Assembly (NCBI GenBank): GCA_002478885.1
Contig: DLKC01000028.1
Span: 20,226-84,225 of the forward strand
DNA length: 64,000 nt
DNA from: Chitinophagaceae bacterium UBA7600
Lineage (GTDB): Bacteria; Bacteroidota; Bacteroidia; Chitinophagales; Chitinophagaceae
Direction: 5' to 3'
Shown here piece after piece: positions 51,725-60,991 of the stretch (positions are counted from its first letter, which is position 1; every line of letters begins with the position of its first letter). The notes below the pieces were generated by a model. That model saw only the letters and a program-made list of their open reading frames with translations. It had not been told where the DNA came from and did no database searches. The translations under genes were made by a program, and so were the position numbers.

Positions 51725-52513
51725 TCAGGCAAGAAATCGTTCAACGATCTTCATCCTCTCGGCGGGCACAAACAGAATGTCCGACGATGCAATCTCATCA
51801 GGCGAAAGTTTCTCTGTGCTCACAAGCTTACCGTTGTTCAGATGATAGGAGTTGTAGCCGATTGATTCAAAAAATGAAAGCATCACCGGTAACTGCTCAC
51901 CCCATGTTTCCAGCTGAACAAGCGGCTTGTGTTTTTCGATCACAGGTTTCATTTCAGGAAACACAACCGTTTCATAACCCTCGATATCGCATTTAATATA
52001 ATCGAGCTTGCTAAGGTTGCCGAAAATTTCGCTTGCCTTTTTTATGTCAGCTTCGAAGATCAGTTGATCGTTATTTATTTTTTCATCGGTAAGAATAGTA
52101 ACCGTTCCATGTCTTAAATAATGCAGGTGCTGCAGCATTGGGGGCATACCGAGTTTAACCGGCCCTTCATTTTTATCGCCAAGGGCAAAGGGTAGTACCT
52201 TAATGTTGTTGCGAACAGGTAATTTGCTTTCCAGCAGGTCGCGATATGGTTTTACTGGTTCAACGCTGTAAAGTATTCCGTTGTCATTAATTATTTTACT
52301 GAAGATGATACTAAAATATCCGAGGTTGGCGCCAATATCAACGATTGTATCGGTGGGTGATAAAAGTCGTTTTACAAAATAATGCCATTTATATTTTTCG
52401 TTTTGTTTCAGAAGGCCGCTGTTATATCCTGCAAGAAAAAAATTTTGAAGGAGTTGCAGGTATCTCTTTAACCCCAGTGCACGGTAGAGCCACGATTTTA
52501 AACGATCGGTCAT
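51725..52513 (-). CDS. FkbM family methyltransferase
   Basis: The 262-residue protein has a class I SAM-dependent methyltransferase fold. It contains TIVDIGANLGYFSIIFSK (SAM loop), LYSVEPVKPYRDLLE (acidic end of strand 2) and DYIKCDIEGYETVV, typical of FkbM enzymes. These methylate hydroxyls of sugars or polyketides, often in surface glycan synthesis; the substrate here is unknown. The ATG at 52513 (MTDRLKSWLYRALGLKRYL) is used; a TTG at 52549 is less likely. It probably shares a transcript with the glycosylase gene. Confidence 0.88.
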   Translation of the reverse strand: MTDRLKSWLYRALGLKRYLQLLQNFFLAGYNSGLLKQNEKYKWHYFVKRLLSPTDTIVDIGANLGYFSIIFSKIINDNGILYSVEPVKPYRDLLESKLPVRNNIKVLPFALGDKNEGPVKLGMPPMLQHLHYLRHGTVTILTDEKINNDQLIFEADIKKASEIFGNLSKLDYIKCDIEGYETVVFPEMKPVIEKHKPLVQLETWGEQLPVMLSFFESIGYNSYHLNNGKLVSTEKLSPDEIASSDILFVPAERMKIVERFLA

Positions 52514-52594
52514 TGCATTCTTCTTTAAAATTTCCCAAAGATGTAACAAACAGCTTAACTATCTCAAAGAATTTTGGTTAATATAATTGGTTTA

Positions 52595-52813
52595 TTTGTG
52601 GTGCCGGCTTTGCAGCATTGGGCATCGCCTCTTGTGTCACTCACTTCTGCTGTAGATTTATATCAGCAAGGCCTGCACCAGAAAGTATGAAAGCATTTAC
52701 TATTGCATCAGGCATTCCGGAGCTTTCTGCTTTTGCTGATGTCAGGGCTAATTGTACAAGCGTGCGACGCAACAACAGTAACATTGAAAGGCCAAAGCCG
52801 GGTTCATAAAAAA
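52595..52813 (+). repeat. Dispersed intergenic repeat, best complete copy (arm A left, arm B right)
   Basis: The outer left end is TTTGTGGTGCCGGCTTTGCA. Arm A (CTTGTGTCACTCACTTCTGC) is at 52631-52650, preceded by GGCATCGCCT. Arm B (GTACAAGCGTGCGACGCAAC) is at 52754-52773, and the outer right end CAAAGCCGGGTTCATAAAAA is at 52793-52812. The ends are imperfect inverted repeats of each other. Confidence 0.85.
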
Positions 52814-52824
52814 CATACTATCAA

Positions 52825-54897
52825 ATGCAGTCATACAAATTCAATAACAGGCTACTTAATGAAACAAGTCCGTATTTATTGCAGCACGCGCATAACCCTG
52901 TTGACTGGTATCCATGGGGGCCGGAGGCTTTGCAAAAAGCGCAAGATGAAGATAAACCCATTTTGGTAAGTATTGGTTATTCTGCCTGTCACTGGTGCCA
53001 TGTAATGGAGAGGGAAAGTTTTGAAGATGAAGCAACCGCTGCCATTATGAACCGGTTTTTTGTAAACGTAAAAATCGACAGGGAGGAGCGGCCAGACCTT
53101 GACCATATTTATATGGATGCAGTTCAGGCGATGACCGGCAGCGGTGGATGGCCATTAAATGTCTTTCTTACCCCCGATGCAAAACCTTTTTATGGCGGCA
53201 CCTATTTTCCGCCGGTGAGGGCTTATAACAGGATGAGTTGGAAAGAAACACTGGAATCGATTCATGAGGCATATCACACCAGGAGGGACGATATAGAAGC
53301 GCAGGCAGACAACCTGGTAAACCATATTGAAACGGCCAATGCTTTTGGGATCCCGCTGCCCACAGATAAAAAGGGCGAAACTTTTTTTGACAAGGCCAAC
53401 CTGCAGACAATGGCTGACAACCTTCTGGCCGCGGCCGACAGCAAATGGGGAGGGTTTGGCCGGCCACCAAAATTTCCGCAAACTTTTTCGATTCAATTTC
53501 TGTTGAGGCATTATCATTTTTCAGGGCATAGAGAAAGTTTACAGCAGGCATTGTTAAGCCTTGATAAGATGATGCACGGGGGCATTTATGATCACCTGGG
53601 CGGGGGATTTTCGCGATATAGCACCGATGAAAAATGGCTTGCCCCGCATTTTGAAAAAATGCTCTATGATAATGCTTTACTGTTGAATGTATTCGCGGAA
53701 GCTTACCTAATTACTGGCGAACAAAAATACCGGTCCGTTGTTGAGGAAACGCTCGGGTTCATGGAAAGAGAATTGAGGCATCCCGATGGAGGATTTTTTA
53801 GTGCACTTGATGCCGACAGTGAAGGTGTTGAAGGCCAATATTACACCTGGAGTAAAGCTGAGATTGAGAAAGCTTTAGGTGATGATGCGGAACTCTTTTG
53901 CGCTGTTTACAACGTTTCTGAACGGGGTAATTGGGAACATACCAACATTTTGTGGCTTCCATCCGTTGTTGAGGATTTTACGGTGAAGTTTGATCTAAAA
54001 ACAGAGATATTAAGTCAAAAACTTGCGGGCTGCCGGGCACTGCTGTTGAATGAACGGGCCAGGCGAATCCGCCCGCAACTGGACGATAAAATTTTACTTG
54101 GCTGGAATGCTTTAACTATAACTGCGATTTGTAAAGCAGCAGCGGCAACTGGAAATAAGGAGTGGCTCAATATGGCGGAAAAATCGATGGATTTTATCGA
54201 AGAGAAACTTTGCACTCCCGAAGGTGCCTGGCTCCACACCTGGAAGAATGGGGAGGCAAAATATTATGCCTTCCTTGACGACCTCGCAGCTTTGGTACAG
54301 GCATATTTGCACCTGTTTGTATTGACTGGCAGGGAACAATTTCTAAAATCGGCGCGGACGCTTGCTACGATGGTAATAGAAGATTTTTCGGATGAAGTTT
54401 CATTGTTTTTCCAGTTCACCAGCAGGCATCAGGATGATGTAATTGTACGAAAGAAGGAGGTATACGATGGAGCAATTCCTTCAGGCAATGCTCTGATGGC
54501 GGAGAATTTTTTCCATCTTTCGGTTTATTACGATTTGCCAGAATGGCAGGAAAGGGCACTTTCGATGGCAAGATCGCTTGCGAGTGCGATTATTCGATAT
54601 CCTTCCTCTTTTGGAGTTTGGGCTATGTTTGTTCAGTCGGCTGCGCAGGGTTTGAATGAAATTGCGATTGTAGGTGAAGGGGCCGACGACATACTCGCTG
54701 CTGTTAACCGTCTTTATATTCCCAACAAAGTGGTAATGAGTGCTAGTAAAGCGTCTGATGCATATTCGTTGCTAAGAGGAAAGCTTGCCAGAAAAGACCA
54801 GACTTTGATCTATTTATGCCGGAATTTCGCCTGCAAACAACCGGTTTCCGATGTAGAATCGCTTTTATTCTTATTAAACAGGGAAAATGTACAATAA
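52825..54897 (+). CDS. Thioredoxin-domain protein of the YyaL/SSP411 family
   Basis: The 690-residue cytoplasmic protein begins [21 protein letters not shown], the family signature (first part quoted as [18 protein letters not shown]). The thioredoxin-like domain has a CHWC motif (C55/C58), followed by a six-hairpin alpha/alpha barrel like N-acylglucosamine epimerase, with [17 protein letters not shown] and [13 protein letters not shown]. The biochemical role is not known; a link to redox or sugar chemistry is only suggested by domains. It stands alone between a repeat and the gld promoter. Confidence 0.93.
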   Translation: MQSYKFNNRLLNETSPYLLQHAHNPVDWYPWGPEALQKAQDEDKPILVSIGYSACHWCHVMERESFEDEATAAIMNRFFVNVKIDREERPDLDHIYMDAVQAMTGSGGWPLNVFLTPDAKPFYGGTYFPPVRAYNRMSWKETLESIHEAYHTRRDDIEAQADNLVNHIETANAFGIPLPTDKKGETFFDKANLQTMADNLLAAADSKWGGFGRPPKFPQTFSIQFLLRHYHFSGHRESLQQALLSLDKMMHGGIYDHLGGGFSRYSTDEKWLAPHFEKMLYDNALLLNVFAEAYLITGEQKYRSVVEETLGFMERELRHPDGGFFSALDADSEGVEGQYYTWSKAEIEKALGDDAELFCAVYNVSERGNWEHTNILWLPSVVEDFTVKFDLKTEILSQKLAGCRALLLNERARRIRPQLDDKILLGWNALTITAICKAAAATGNKEWLNMAEKSMDFIEEKLCTPEGAWLHTWKNGEAKYYAFLDDLAALVQAYLHLFVLTGREQFLKSARTLATMVIEDFSDEVSLFFQFTSRHQDDVIVRKKEVYDGAIPSGNALMAENFFHLSVYYDLPEWQERALSMARSLASAIIRYPSSFGVWAMFVQSAAQGLNEIAIVGEGADDILAAVNRLYIPNKVVMSASKASDAYSLLRGKLARKDQTLIYLCRNFACKQPVSDVESLLFLLNRENVQ

Positions 54898-54968
54898 GAC
54901 CAATCGATCGTCGTTATTAACAATTTGATGTAGAATTCAACGGTAAGTATGAATAAAGTATTGAAAAA

Positions 54969-54998
54969 TTGGATGATTAAGTATAATAATTACATTTG
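54969..54998 (+). promoter_or_regulatory. Bacteroidota-type promoter of the gldKLMN operon
   Basis: TTG at 54969-54971 and a perfect TACATTTG at 54991-54998 are spaced by 19 bp. Transcription would begin near 55005, about 20 nt before gldK. Confidence 0.7.
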
Positions 54999-55025
54999 CT
55001 CAAATCCCACAATTAAAAAATATAG

Positions 55026-56312
55026 ATGAAAACCCGGTTTTTAACTGTCTCAGCACTTGCGGTTTTGGTTTTAGGATCTGTAAGCTGCTCAACAAAAGCG
55101 AAGAAATCCAAAGGAATGCCTGACGATGGCCAACTTCACGGGGTAGCGCCTGGAGTTAAGGCGACTATGGGAAAACCACTTGGTATGGTGTATGTTCCCC
55201 CCGGTACTTTTCATATGGGGCCGAGCGACGAAGACGTAAACTATAACTATACGGCTCGTAACCGGGAGATTTCCATTATGGGCTTTTGGATGGACGCCAC
55301 AGAAATTACCAATAACGAGTACCGGCAGTTTGTAACCTGGACCAGGGATTCGCTGGCTGCCGTTCAAATGAGTTATTTTAAGCAAAATACCAATGGTGAC
55401 ACTGCGATAGACTGGAAAAAGGTTGCCACCATAAAATGGGGTGATAAAGCCACTTTGGAAAAATTGAGCCCTCTGATGCTGACACCAGACAACCGTATCT
55501 ATGGCAAAATGGAAGTCGATCCTGAAAAAATCGTTTACAACGTACAAGGGTTTGATCTGAAGGAAGCTGCGAAAATTGAAAATAAAGGCAGGCCGCGAAA
55601 AGATTTCATTTATAGGTATGATCAACCGGTCTATCCCGATACTTTATGCTGGATGAGAGACTTTTCTTATTCATACAACGAACCACAGGCCAAGCGCTAC
55701 TTTTCTCATCCTGCTTATGGAAATTACCCTGTTGTCGGGGTTAACTGGAAGCAAGCTGTTGCTTTTTGCCATTGGAGAACAAGATATCTTAATACTTACC
55801 TTGGAAAAACTAAAAAGGCCCAGGAAAGTGATTTCCGGCTGCCAACTGAAGCCGAATGGGAATACGCAGCCCGCGGCGGTCGCAGCCAGTCCATGTTTCC
55901 ATGGGGTAACTACTATCTTAGAAATAAGAAAGGTTGCCTTTTGGCGAATTTTAAGCCTGGCAGGGGTAACTATGTAGAAGATGGGGGCTTTTACACGGTG
56001 AGGGCTGATGCTTATTGGCCTAATGATTTCGGACTGTACAATATGGCCGGAAATGTATCGGAATGGACTTCTTCTCTTTTTTATGAAAGTGCATACAACC
56101 TGGTTCACGATATGAATCCAGATATCCGGTGGAATGCGCTGGATTCTGATCCTCCACGAATGAAACGAAAAGTTGTAAGGGGTGGAAGCTGGAAAGATGC
56201 AGGCTTCTTCCTTCAAACAAGTACCCGCCAGTATGAATACCAGGATACTGCGAAATCTTATATCGGTTTCCGCTGCGTAATTGACTTGCAGGGCCAACTT
56301 CGTAAAAAGTAA
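55026..56312 (+). CDS. gldK: Gliding motility lipoprotein GldK (type IX secretion)
   Basis: GldK forms a ring with GldN under the outer membrane in the type IX secretion system. The 428-residue protein has a lipoprotein signal (VLVLGSVSC) and a formylglycine-generating-enzyme-like (SUMF1) domain over about 45-425. That domain contains MVYVPPGTFHMGPSDED, FWMDATEITNNEYRQF, FRLPTEAEWEYAARGG and KVVRGGSWKDAG. Order and spacing with the next three genes identify it as GldK rather than GldJ. It opens the operon. Confidence 0.94.
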   Translation: MKTRFLTVSALAVLVLGSVSCSTKAKKSKGMPDDGQLHGVAPGVKATMGKPLGMVYVPPGTFHMGPSDEDVNYNYTARNREISIMGFWMDATEITNNEYRQFVTWTRDSLAAVQMSYFKQNTNGDTAIDWKKVATIKWGDKATLEKLSPLMLTPDNRIYGKMEVDPEKIVYNVQGFDLKEAAKIENKGRPRKDFIYRYDQPVYPDTLCWMRDFSYSYNEPQAKRYFSHPAYGNYPVVGVNWKQAVAFCHWRTRYLNTYLGKTKKAQESDFRLPTEAEWEYAARGGRSQSMFPWGNYYLRNKKGCLLANFKPGRGNYVEDGGFYTVRADAYWPNDFGLYNMAGNVSEWTSSLFYESAYNLVHDMNPDIRWNALDSDPPRMKRKVVRGGSWKDAGFFLQTSTRQYEYQDTAKSYIGFRCVIDLQGQLRKK

Positions 56313-56371
56313 ATTCTAACGATTTATCAAATACTCTTCATTATTTCACTAACACTAAAGAACGCAGTTTT

Positions 56372-57136
56372 ATGGCAGCCGCTATCCCTCCTAAAGTAAG
56401 TAAATGGTTTGACGTCTTGGTTTCAATTGCCGCAGCCGTGGTAATTTTTGGAGCTCTTATGAAAATAACCCATAATACCTATGCCGATACCTGGTTATAT
56501 ATAGGTCTCACTACAGAATCAGTGATATTTTTGGGCTACGGCCTTTTATACCTGCGATATCCTGCGATCGATGATCACCAGGTTAATGTTGCAGGAGCCA
56601 ACAATTTCGGAAACCCTGCTTTGAAATCAATGGAAAAAATGTTGGGCGAGGCTGATATTACACCAACCAATCTTTCGAAATTGGGTTCGGGTATTCAAAA
56701 ATTAAATACTACGGTTGACAAGATGAGTGAAATAACTGATGTTGTGTCAGCAACCGGAGACTATACGCAAAAAACCAAAGAGGCAGCCAAAGCCCTCGGT
56801 GCTGTTAGCGTTGCATATAATAACGCAGCAAATTCCGCTGTTGCTTTCAATAATGCTTCAGATGGTGCGAAGCTTTTTCACGAGCAGGTTCAGGTTTTGA
56901 CAAAGAATCTTTCTTCTTTAAATACTATTTACGAACTGGAACTACAGGAGAGCAATAATCACCTTAAATCATTAAACCAGTTTTACGGAAAGCTTGCAGA
57001 CGCGTCAAAAGCAATGACCAATACTGCAGACGATGCTAATAAAGCAAAAGACCAGATCGCGTTGCTGGCGACCAATTTGAATAAGTTGAACCAGATTTAC
57101 GGAAATATGATCAGTGCAATGTCTGGCAGTAAATAA
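56372..57136 (+). CDS. gldL: GldL, inner-membrane motor protein of T9SS
   Basis: GldL and GldM form the proton-driven rotary motor that powers type IX secretion and gliding. The 254-residue protein has two N-terminal helices (about residues 13-33 and 40-60, with a Glu in LTTESVIFLGYGLLYL). A long soluble helical part follows with coiled-coil character, rich in Asn/Ala/Lys. It starts 59 nt after gldK and is followed by gldM after 46 nt. Confidence 0.93.
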   Translation: MAAAIPPKVSKWFDVLVSIAAAVVIFGALMKITHNTYADTWLYIGLTTESVIFLGYGLLYLRYPAIDDHQVNVAGANNFGNPALKSMEKMLGEADITPTNLSKLGSGIQKLNTTVDKMSEITDVVSATGDYTQKTKEAAKALGAVSVAYNNAANSAVAFNNASDGAKLFHEQVQVLTKNLSSLNTIYELELQESNNHLKSLNQFYGKLADASKAMTNTADDANKAKDQIALLATNLNKLNQIYGNMISAMSGSK

Positions 57137-57182
57137 TAAATCATCTCAAAAGGAATTACTAAAACATTAAACCCGGGAAATA

Positions 57183-58715
57183 ATGGCACTACCTAAAGAG
57201 CCGCGGCAGAAGATGATCAATATTATGTATTTGGTGCTTACGGCCTTGCTTGCGCTGAATGTATCGAGCGAGATATTAAATGCTTTTAAAACGGTTGACA
57301 AAAGTTTACAAAAGAGTAGCGAAGTTGCAAATATTTCTACGGCCACCTATATGACTTCCCTGCAGGAGAAAATGAATAAACCTGAATCGAGGGATAAAGC
57401 TTCCATATGGCTGCCAAAGGCGCAGGAGGCACAACAACTGAGCAATACGGCCTATAAATTTATTCAGAATGTGAAAGACTCCTTATTGCGGGCTGCTGAT
57501 TTTAACCCCGCAAAAAATGGTGATTCAGCATTTAAAGAAGATAATCTCGATATTTCAACCAGGATTATGGTTGAAGGCGGTTATGGTAAACAACTCTACC
57601 AGCAATTGTCAGATTTCAGAACGAAATTGCTGAACATAGATCCTGCAATTAAGAAGGAGTTTAACGATAATCTCCCAATCGATTTATCAGTCCCTAAAGT
57701 ACAAAATCCGGAAAATAAAACGTTTGAGGCTGCCTATTTTAGAATGACGCCGATAGTGGCAGCTTTAACGATGCTTAGCAAATTTCAGAACGATGTAAAA
57801 AGCTCTGAAAACAAGGTGATCGAATTTTGTCACAAGCAGGTTGGCCAGGTTGAAGTAGTCTTTGATAGCTATACTCCTATAGTTGGGTCAAGCGCAACAT
57901 ACCTTATGGATGGTCAGGAATTGGAAATAACCGCTGGCCTTGGCGCCTTCAATAGTCAGAAAAAACCTACTGTTACTATAAATGGTGCGGGTGCAACAGT
58001 GGGGCCGGATGGACTTGCCCGGCAAAAATTTGTTGTTAGCGGAGTTGGATCTAAAACAGTTTCTGTTACAGTTAACTATACAGATCAGAATGGTGTTGCT
58101 CAAACCAAAACAGTTCCTATACAATATGTTGTAGGCTCACCAACGGGCGCCAGCGTAAGTGCAGATGCTGTTAAGGTGCTCTACATTGGCGTTGTAAACC
58201 CTATCAGTGTTTATGGTGGAAATGTTGGAGATGAGAAGGTTCATCCAAGCATAGACAATGGAACTATTACAAAAGGTGACCAACCTGGAAAATATAATGT
58301 GGAGCCTTCCAAGCCAGGATTAGCGCATATCGTTTTAAATATAGACGGGCAACAGAAATCGCAAAGTTTTGATTTTAAAGTAAAATCTATTCCCGATCCT
58401 GTCGCTAAGGTTGGTAACAGCAAGGGTGGGCCTATGCGGGTGAATGATTTCAAAGCTCAAATGGGTGTTCGTGCAGACCTGGAAAACTTTGTTTTTGAAA
58501 ACCTGAAATTCAATGTAACAAGTTACACCATCGTTTTTCAAGGTAATGGGTTTCTTCCGCTTCAATACAGGCAAGTGGAGGGAAATTCATTTGAATCGGT
58601 TAGAGACCTGATAGAAAAAGTGAAACCCGGAACCGCTATAACGATCGATGAGATCAGGGCATCAGGCCCCGGCGGAACCCGTACGCTTCCTCCTATTCAA
58701 TTTAATTTACAATAA
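57183..58715 (+). CDS. gldM: GldM, periplasm-spanning motor protein of T9SS
   Basis: The 510-residue protein starts MALPKEPRQKMINIMYLVLT and has one inner-membrane helix (about 14-32). A long periplasmic part is made of a helical domain and several beta domains, ending in TLPPIQFNLQ. This is the GldM layout, in which periplasmic domains D1-D4 reach GldK/GldN. Length is typical. gldN starts 10 nt downstream. The Glu in the N-terminal helix region (SSEILNAFKTVDKS) lies just after the membrane segment. Confidence 0.94.
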   Translation: MALPKEPRQKMINIMYLVLTALLALNVSSEILNAFKTVDKSLQKSSEVANISTATYMTSLQEKMNKPESRDKASIWLPKAQEAQQLSNTAYKFIQNVKDSLLRAADFNPAKNGDSAFKEDNLDISTRIMVEGGYGKQLYQQLSDFRTKLLNIDPAIKKEFNDNLPIDLSVPKVQNPENKTFEAAYFRMTPIVAALTMLSKFQNDVKSSENKVIEFCHKQVGQVEVVFDSYTPIVGSSATYLMDGQELEITAGLGAFNSQKKPTVTINGAGATVGPDGLARQKFVVSGVGSKTVSVTVNYTDQNGVAQTKTVPIQYVVGSPTGASVSADAVKVLYIGVVNPISVYGGNVGDEKVHPSIDNGTITKGDQPGKYNVEPSKPGLAHIVLNIDGQQKSQSFDFKVKSIPDPVAKVGNSKGGPMRVNDFKAQMGVRADLENFVFENLKFNVTSYTIVFQGNGFLPLQYRQVEGNSFESVRDLIEKVKPGTAITIDEIRASGPGGTRTLPPIQFNLQ

Positions 58716-58725
58716 ACTTATTTGT

Positions 58726-59817
58726 ATGAGGTCAGTATTTTTAAAATGGGTTATATGCAGCTTACTGCTGGTGGCAGTTGGAGCTACGTCATTTGCCCAA
58801 ACGAGGAAAAAGCAAACAAATACGAAAAAGAGTGCTTACGGCAACAATACCCAAACACCCCCACCTGCAGCTAAAAAGACTGCTTACGGAAATCAGCAGG
58901 ATACAACTGTAAAAAATCAGAACTCTGCATACGGGCCCGGTGGCGCTGCTCAAAACGGTATCGACACAACTTTGCCAATAGAAGTTATTACCACCAATTC
59001 CGGCGGTTTGCTCGATAGTGCAATGGTTTCTTTGAGAAATGATGCCGGAGTTGAACAAAATCTCATTAAAGATAAAGTTCCATTGCCTTACGAACCAATA
59101 AGAGAAGATGATGCCGTTTTTCGTGTGAAGGTTTGGCGAGAGATCGATACAAGAGAGAAGCTGAATCAGCCGTTTATGTATGCGGCAGATGACGATAACG
59201 GAAGCCAACGCTTTATATCAGTTTTATTGCGTGCTATTAAAAGTGGCGATGTTACCGCTTTTAGCGGATCAGATGATCGTTTTACAACACCAATCACTGG
59301 CGACGACGCTATTAACGCATTTGGTAATGGACGCGACACGGTAAAAAAATATGATCTCGATGGTAACGTTATCGGTTACCAAGTAAGGCCAAGGGCTATC
59401 GATCCCGCAGAAATACATACTTTTCGTTTAAAAGAAGAATGGATCTTCGATAAAGAAAGCAGTCGTTTGTTTGTAAGACTGCTTGGCATCGCCCCGGTAA
59501 TTCCCATCAAACTGTCAAACGGCCAGATTCTTCCAAACAGTGAGCATCCTGTATTTTGGGTTTATTACCCCGATATAAGACCTGTTTTCGCAAAAACAGA
59601 GGTGTATAATCCAAAAAATTCAGGTGCAAGAATGAGTTGGGACGATCTATTCGAAAGCCGTATGTTCAGTAGCTACGTTATTAAATCTTCTTTGGATAAT
59701 CCGGGCGATCTTGATTTATCCGGCGTATATCCAAACAGTACGCTATTCCGTTTACTCGAAGGCGACAGGATTAAAGAAAAGATATTTAATTACGAACAAT
59801 CTTTGTGGCAATATTAA
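58726..59817 (+). CDS. gldN: GldN, periplasmic ring component of T9SS
   Basis: The 363-residue exported protein (signal peptide ending in GATSFAQ) contains the GldN core: LRNDAGVEQNLIKDKVPLPY, VKVWREIDTREKLNQPF and KEEWIFDKESSRLFVRLLGI (quoted in part where long). It ends near FNYEQSLWQY. Between the signal peptide and the core is a short low-complexity stretch with three AYG motifs (SAYGN, TAYGN, SAYGP) and Pro/Gln/Thr runs. The ATG at 58726 is used; the frame upstream overlaps gldM. A strong terminator ends the operon. Confidence 0.93.
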   Translation: MRSVFLKWVICSLLLVAVGATSFAQTRKKQTNTKKSAYGNNTQTPPPAAKKTAYGNQQDTTVKNQNSAYGPGGAAQNGIDTTLPIEVITTNSGGLLDSAMVSLRNDAGVEQNLIKDKVPLPYEPIREDDAVFRVKVWREIDTREKLNQPFMYAADDDNGSQRFISVLLRAIKSGDVTAFSGSDDRFTTPITGDDAINAFGNGRDTVKKYDLDGNVIGYQVRPRAIDPAEIHTFRLKEEWIFDKESSRLFVRLLGIAPVIPIKLSNGQILPNSEHPVFWVYYPDIRPVFAKTEVYNPKNSGARMSWDDLFESRMFSSYVIKSSLDNPGDLDLSGVYPNSTLFRLLEGDRIKEKIFNYEQSLWQY

Positions 59818-59834
59818 GAGCCATGCATATAGTT

Positions 59835-59867
59835 AAAAGCCTTTTGAGCAATCAAAAGGCTTTTTTT
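59835..59867 (+). terminator. Terminator of the gldKLMN operon
   Basis: A 13-bp perfect stem (AAAAGCCTTTTGA / TCAAAAGGCTTTT) with a 4-nt loop runs into seven T residues, 17 nt after the gldN stop. Confidence 0.93.
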
Positions 59868-59884
59868 ATTGAGGCAAAAAGGCA

Positions 59885-60205
59885 TTTTTTGTTCACCGGC
59901 ATTGGTGCCAGTGGCATCGTCCCTTGCGTCGCATTACGTTCATCGGTAGCTCTTTATTGGGCTTTTTCACGGCTGTTATTAGTGGCAGATGCGTTCAGCG
60001 ACAGAGCTGGCCTGGCAGCCTATCAATTAAAGTGTTATTAAAACGCGCACAGAACCAAATATTCAAAGAACTTTAAACACTGCAGTTCATGCACAGCATC
60101 AACATATATTTAGCAACAGTTTGTTTTCTCTAAAAAGGCGAGTGCTGAAATATTGTTGAAGGGTGCGACGCAAGGGACGCTGCCACGAAGCATGGACGCC
60201 CATTA
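59885..60205. repeat. Dispersed intergenic repeat, long copy with two B-type arms
   Basis: The left part reads TTGTTCACCGGC, then GGCATCGTCCCTTGCGTCGC at 59913-59932. The right part reads GGGTGCGACGCAAGGGACGC at 60160-60179 followed by TGCC. The paired sequences GCATCGTCCCTTGCGTCGC and GCGACGCAAGGGACGCTGC are imperfect inverses. No gene is seen in 59868-60238. Confidence 0.75.
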
Positions 60206-60238
60206 CCAAAACCAACAAAAATTTCCCAGATAATTTAA

Positions 60239-60937
60239 ATGAAAAAAAGTAAAAAAAGCTGCGACTTAAAAACCTGTATGCTTTGCAGGCTTTGCATTCA
60301 TGAGTGGTTGCCTGCAATTGCCGCCAATAAGGTTAACTATGAATTTAAGAAGGGCGAAACCATTTTTAGAGAAGGCGATGAAATGCAGGGTATTTATTTT
60401 GTGTACGAAGGCAAGGTAAAGGTGCATAAGCATTGGGATGAGGAGAAGGAACTGATTATTCGTTTTGCAAAAGAAGGCGACATATTTGGTCACCGGGGCC
60501 TTGGGAACGACCTTATTTTTCCTGTTTCTGCCACTGCACTTGAGAATACTACTGTATGCTTTATCGGCCGTGAGTTTTTCGATAGCTCAATGAAGATAAA
60601 CAATGAATTTCTGTTAAAGCTAATGCTCTTTTTTGCAGAAGAACTAAAGGTATCTGAAAAACGGATGAGAGACCTTGCACATATGCAGGTGAAAGGCCGG
60701 GTTGCGAACGCATTGATCGTTTTAAAAAATAAGTTTGGAACCGATGACGCCGGCAACATCAACATAAGGCTAAGCCGGCAGGATTTTGCTTCTTATATAG
60801 GAACTACTTACGAAACCGTTTTTCGGATAATGAATGAACTGTCTGAGGAAAAAATACTCAGTGTTTCAGGAAAGGATATTGGCATATTAAACGAAGAACA
60901 ACTTGCTCAATTTACCATGCAGCAAAATAAAAATTGA
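60239..60937 (+). CDS. Crp/Fnr family transcriptional regulator with N-terminal Cys cluster
   Basis: The 232-residue regulator has a cyclic-nucleotide-binding fold (about 30-130, with GETIFREGDEMQGIYFVYEG) and a C-terminal winged helix (about 150-225, recognition region SRQDFASYIGTTYETVFRIM). The N-terminus holds four cysteines at positions 8, 13, 16 and 19. That resembles the iron-sulfur ligand arrangement of FNR-type oxygen or NO sensors, although spacing differs from E. coli FNR. Target genes are unknown; no matching operator was identified. The gene is single and divergent in strand from murA. Confidence 0.9.
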   Translation: MKKSKKSCDLKTCMLCRLCIHEWLPAIAANKVNYEFKKGETIFREGDEMQGIYFVYEGKVKVHKHWDEEKELIIRFAKEGDIFGHRGLGNDLIFPVSATALENTTVCFIGREFFDSSMKINNEFLLKLMLFFAEELKVSEKRMRDLAHMQVKGRVANALIVLKNKFGTDDAGNINIRLSRQDFASYIGTTYETVFRIMNELSEEKILSVSGKDIGILNEEQLAQFTMQQNKN

Positions 60938-60991
60938 TCATAAAAAGGCTTGCCCGAAGCTGCTTTTACAAGCGGGTGATGGTTTACGGTT

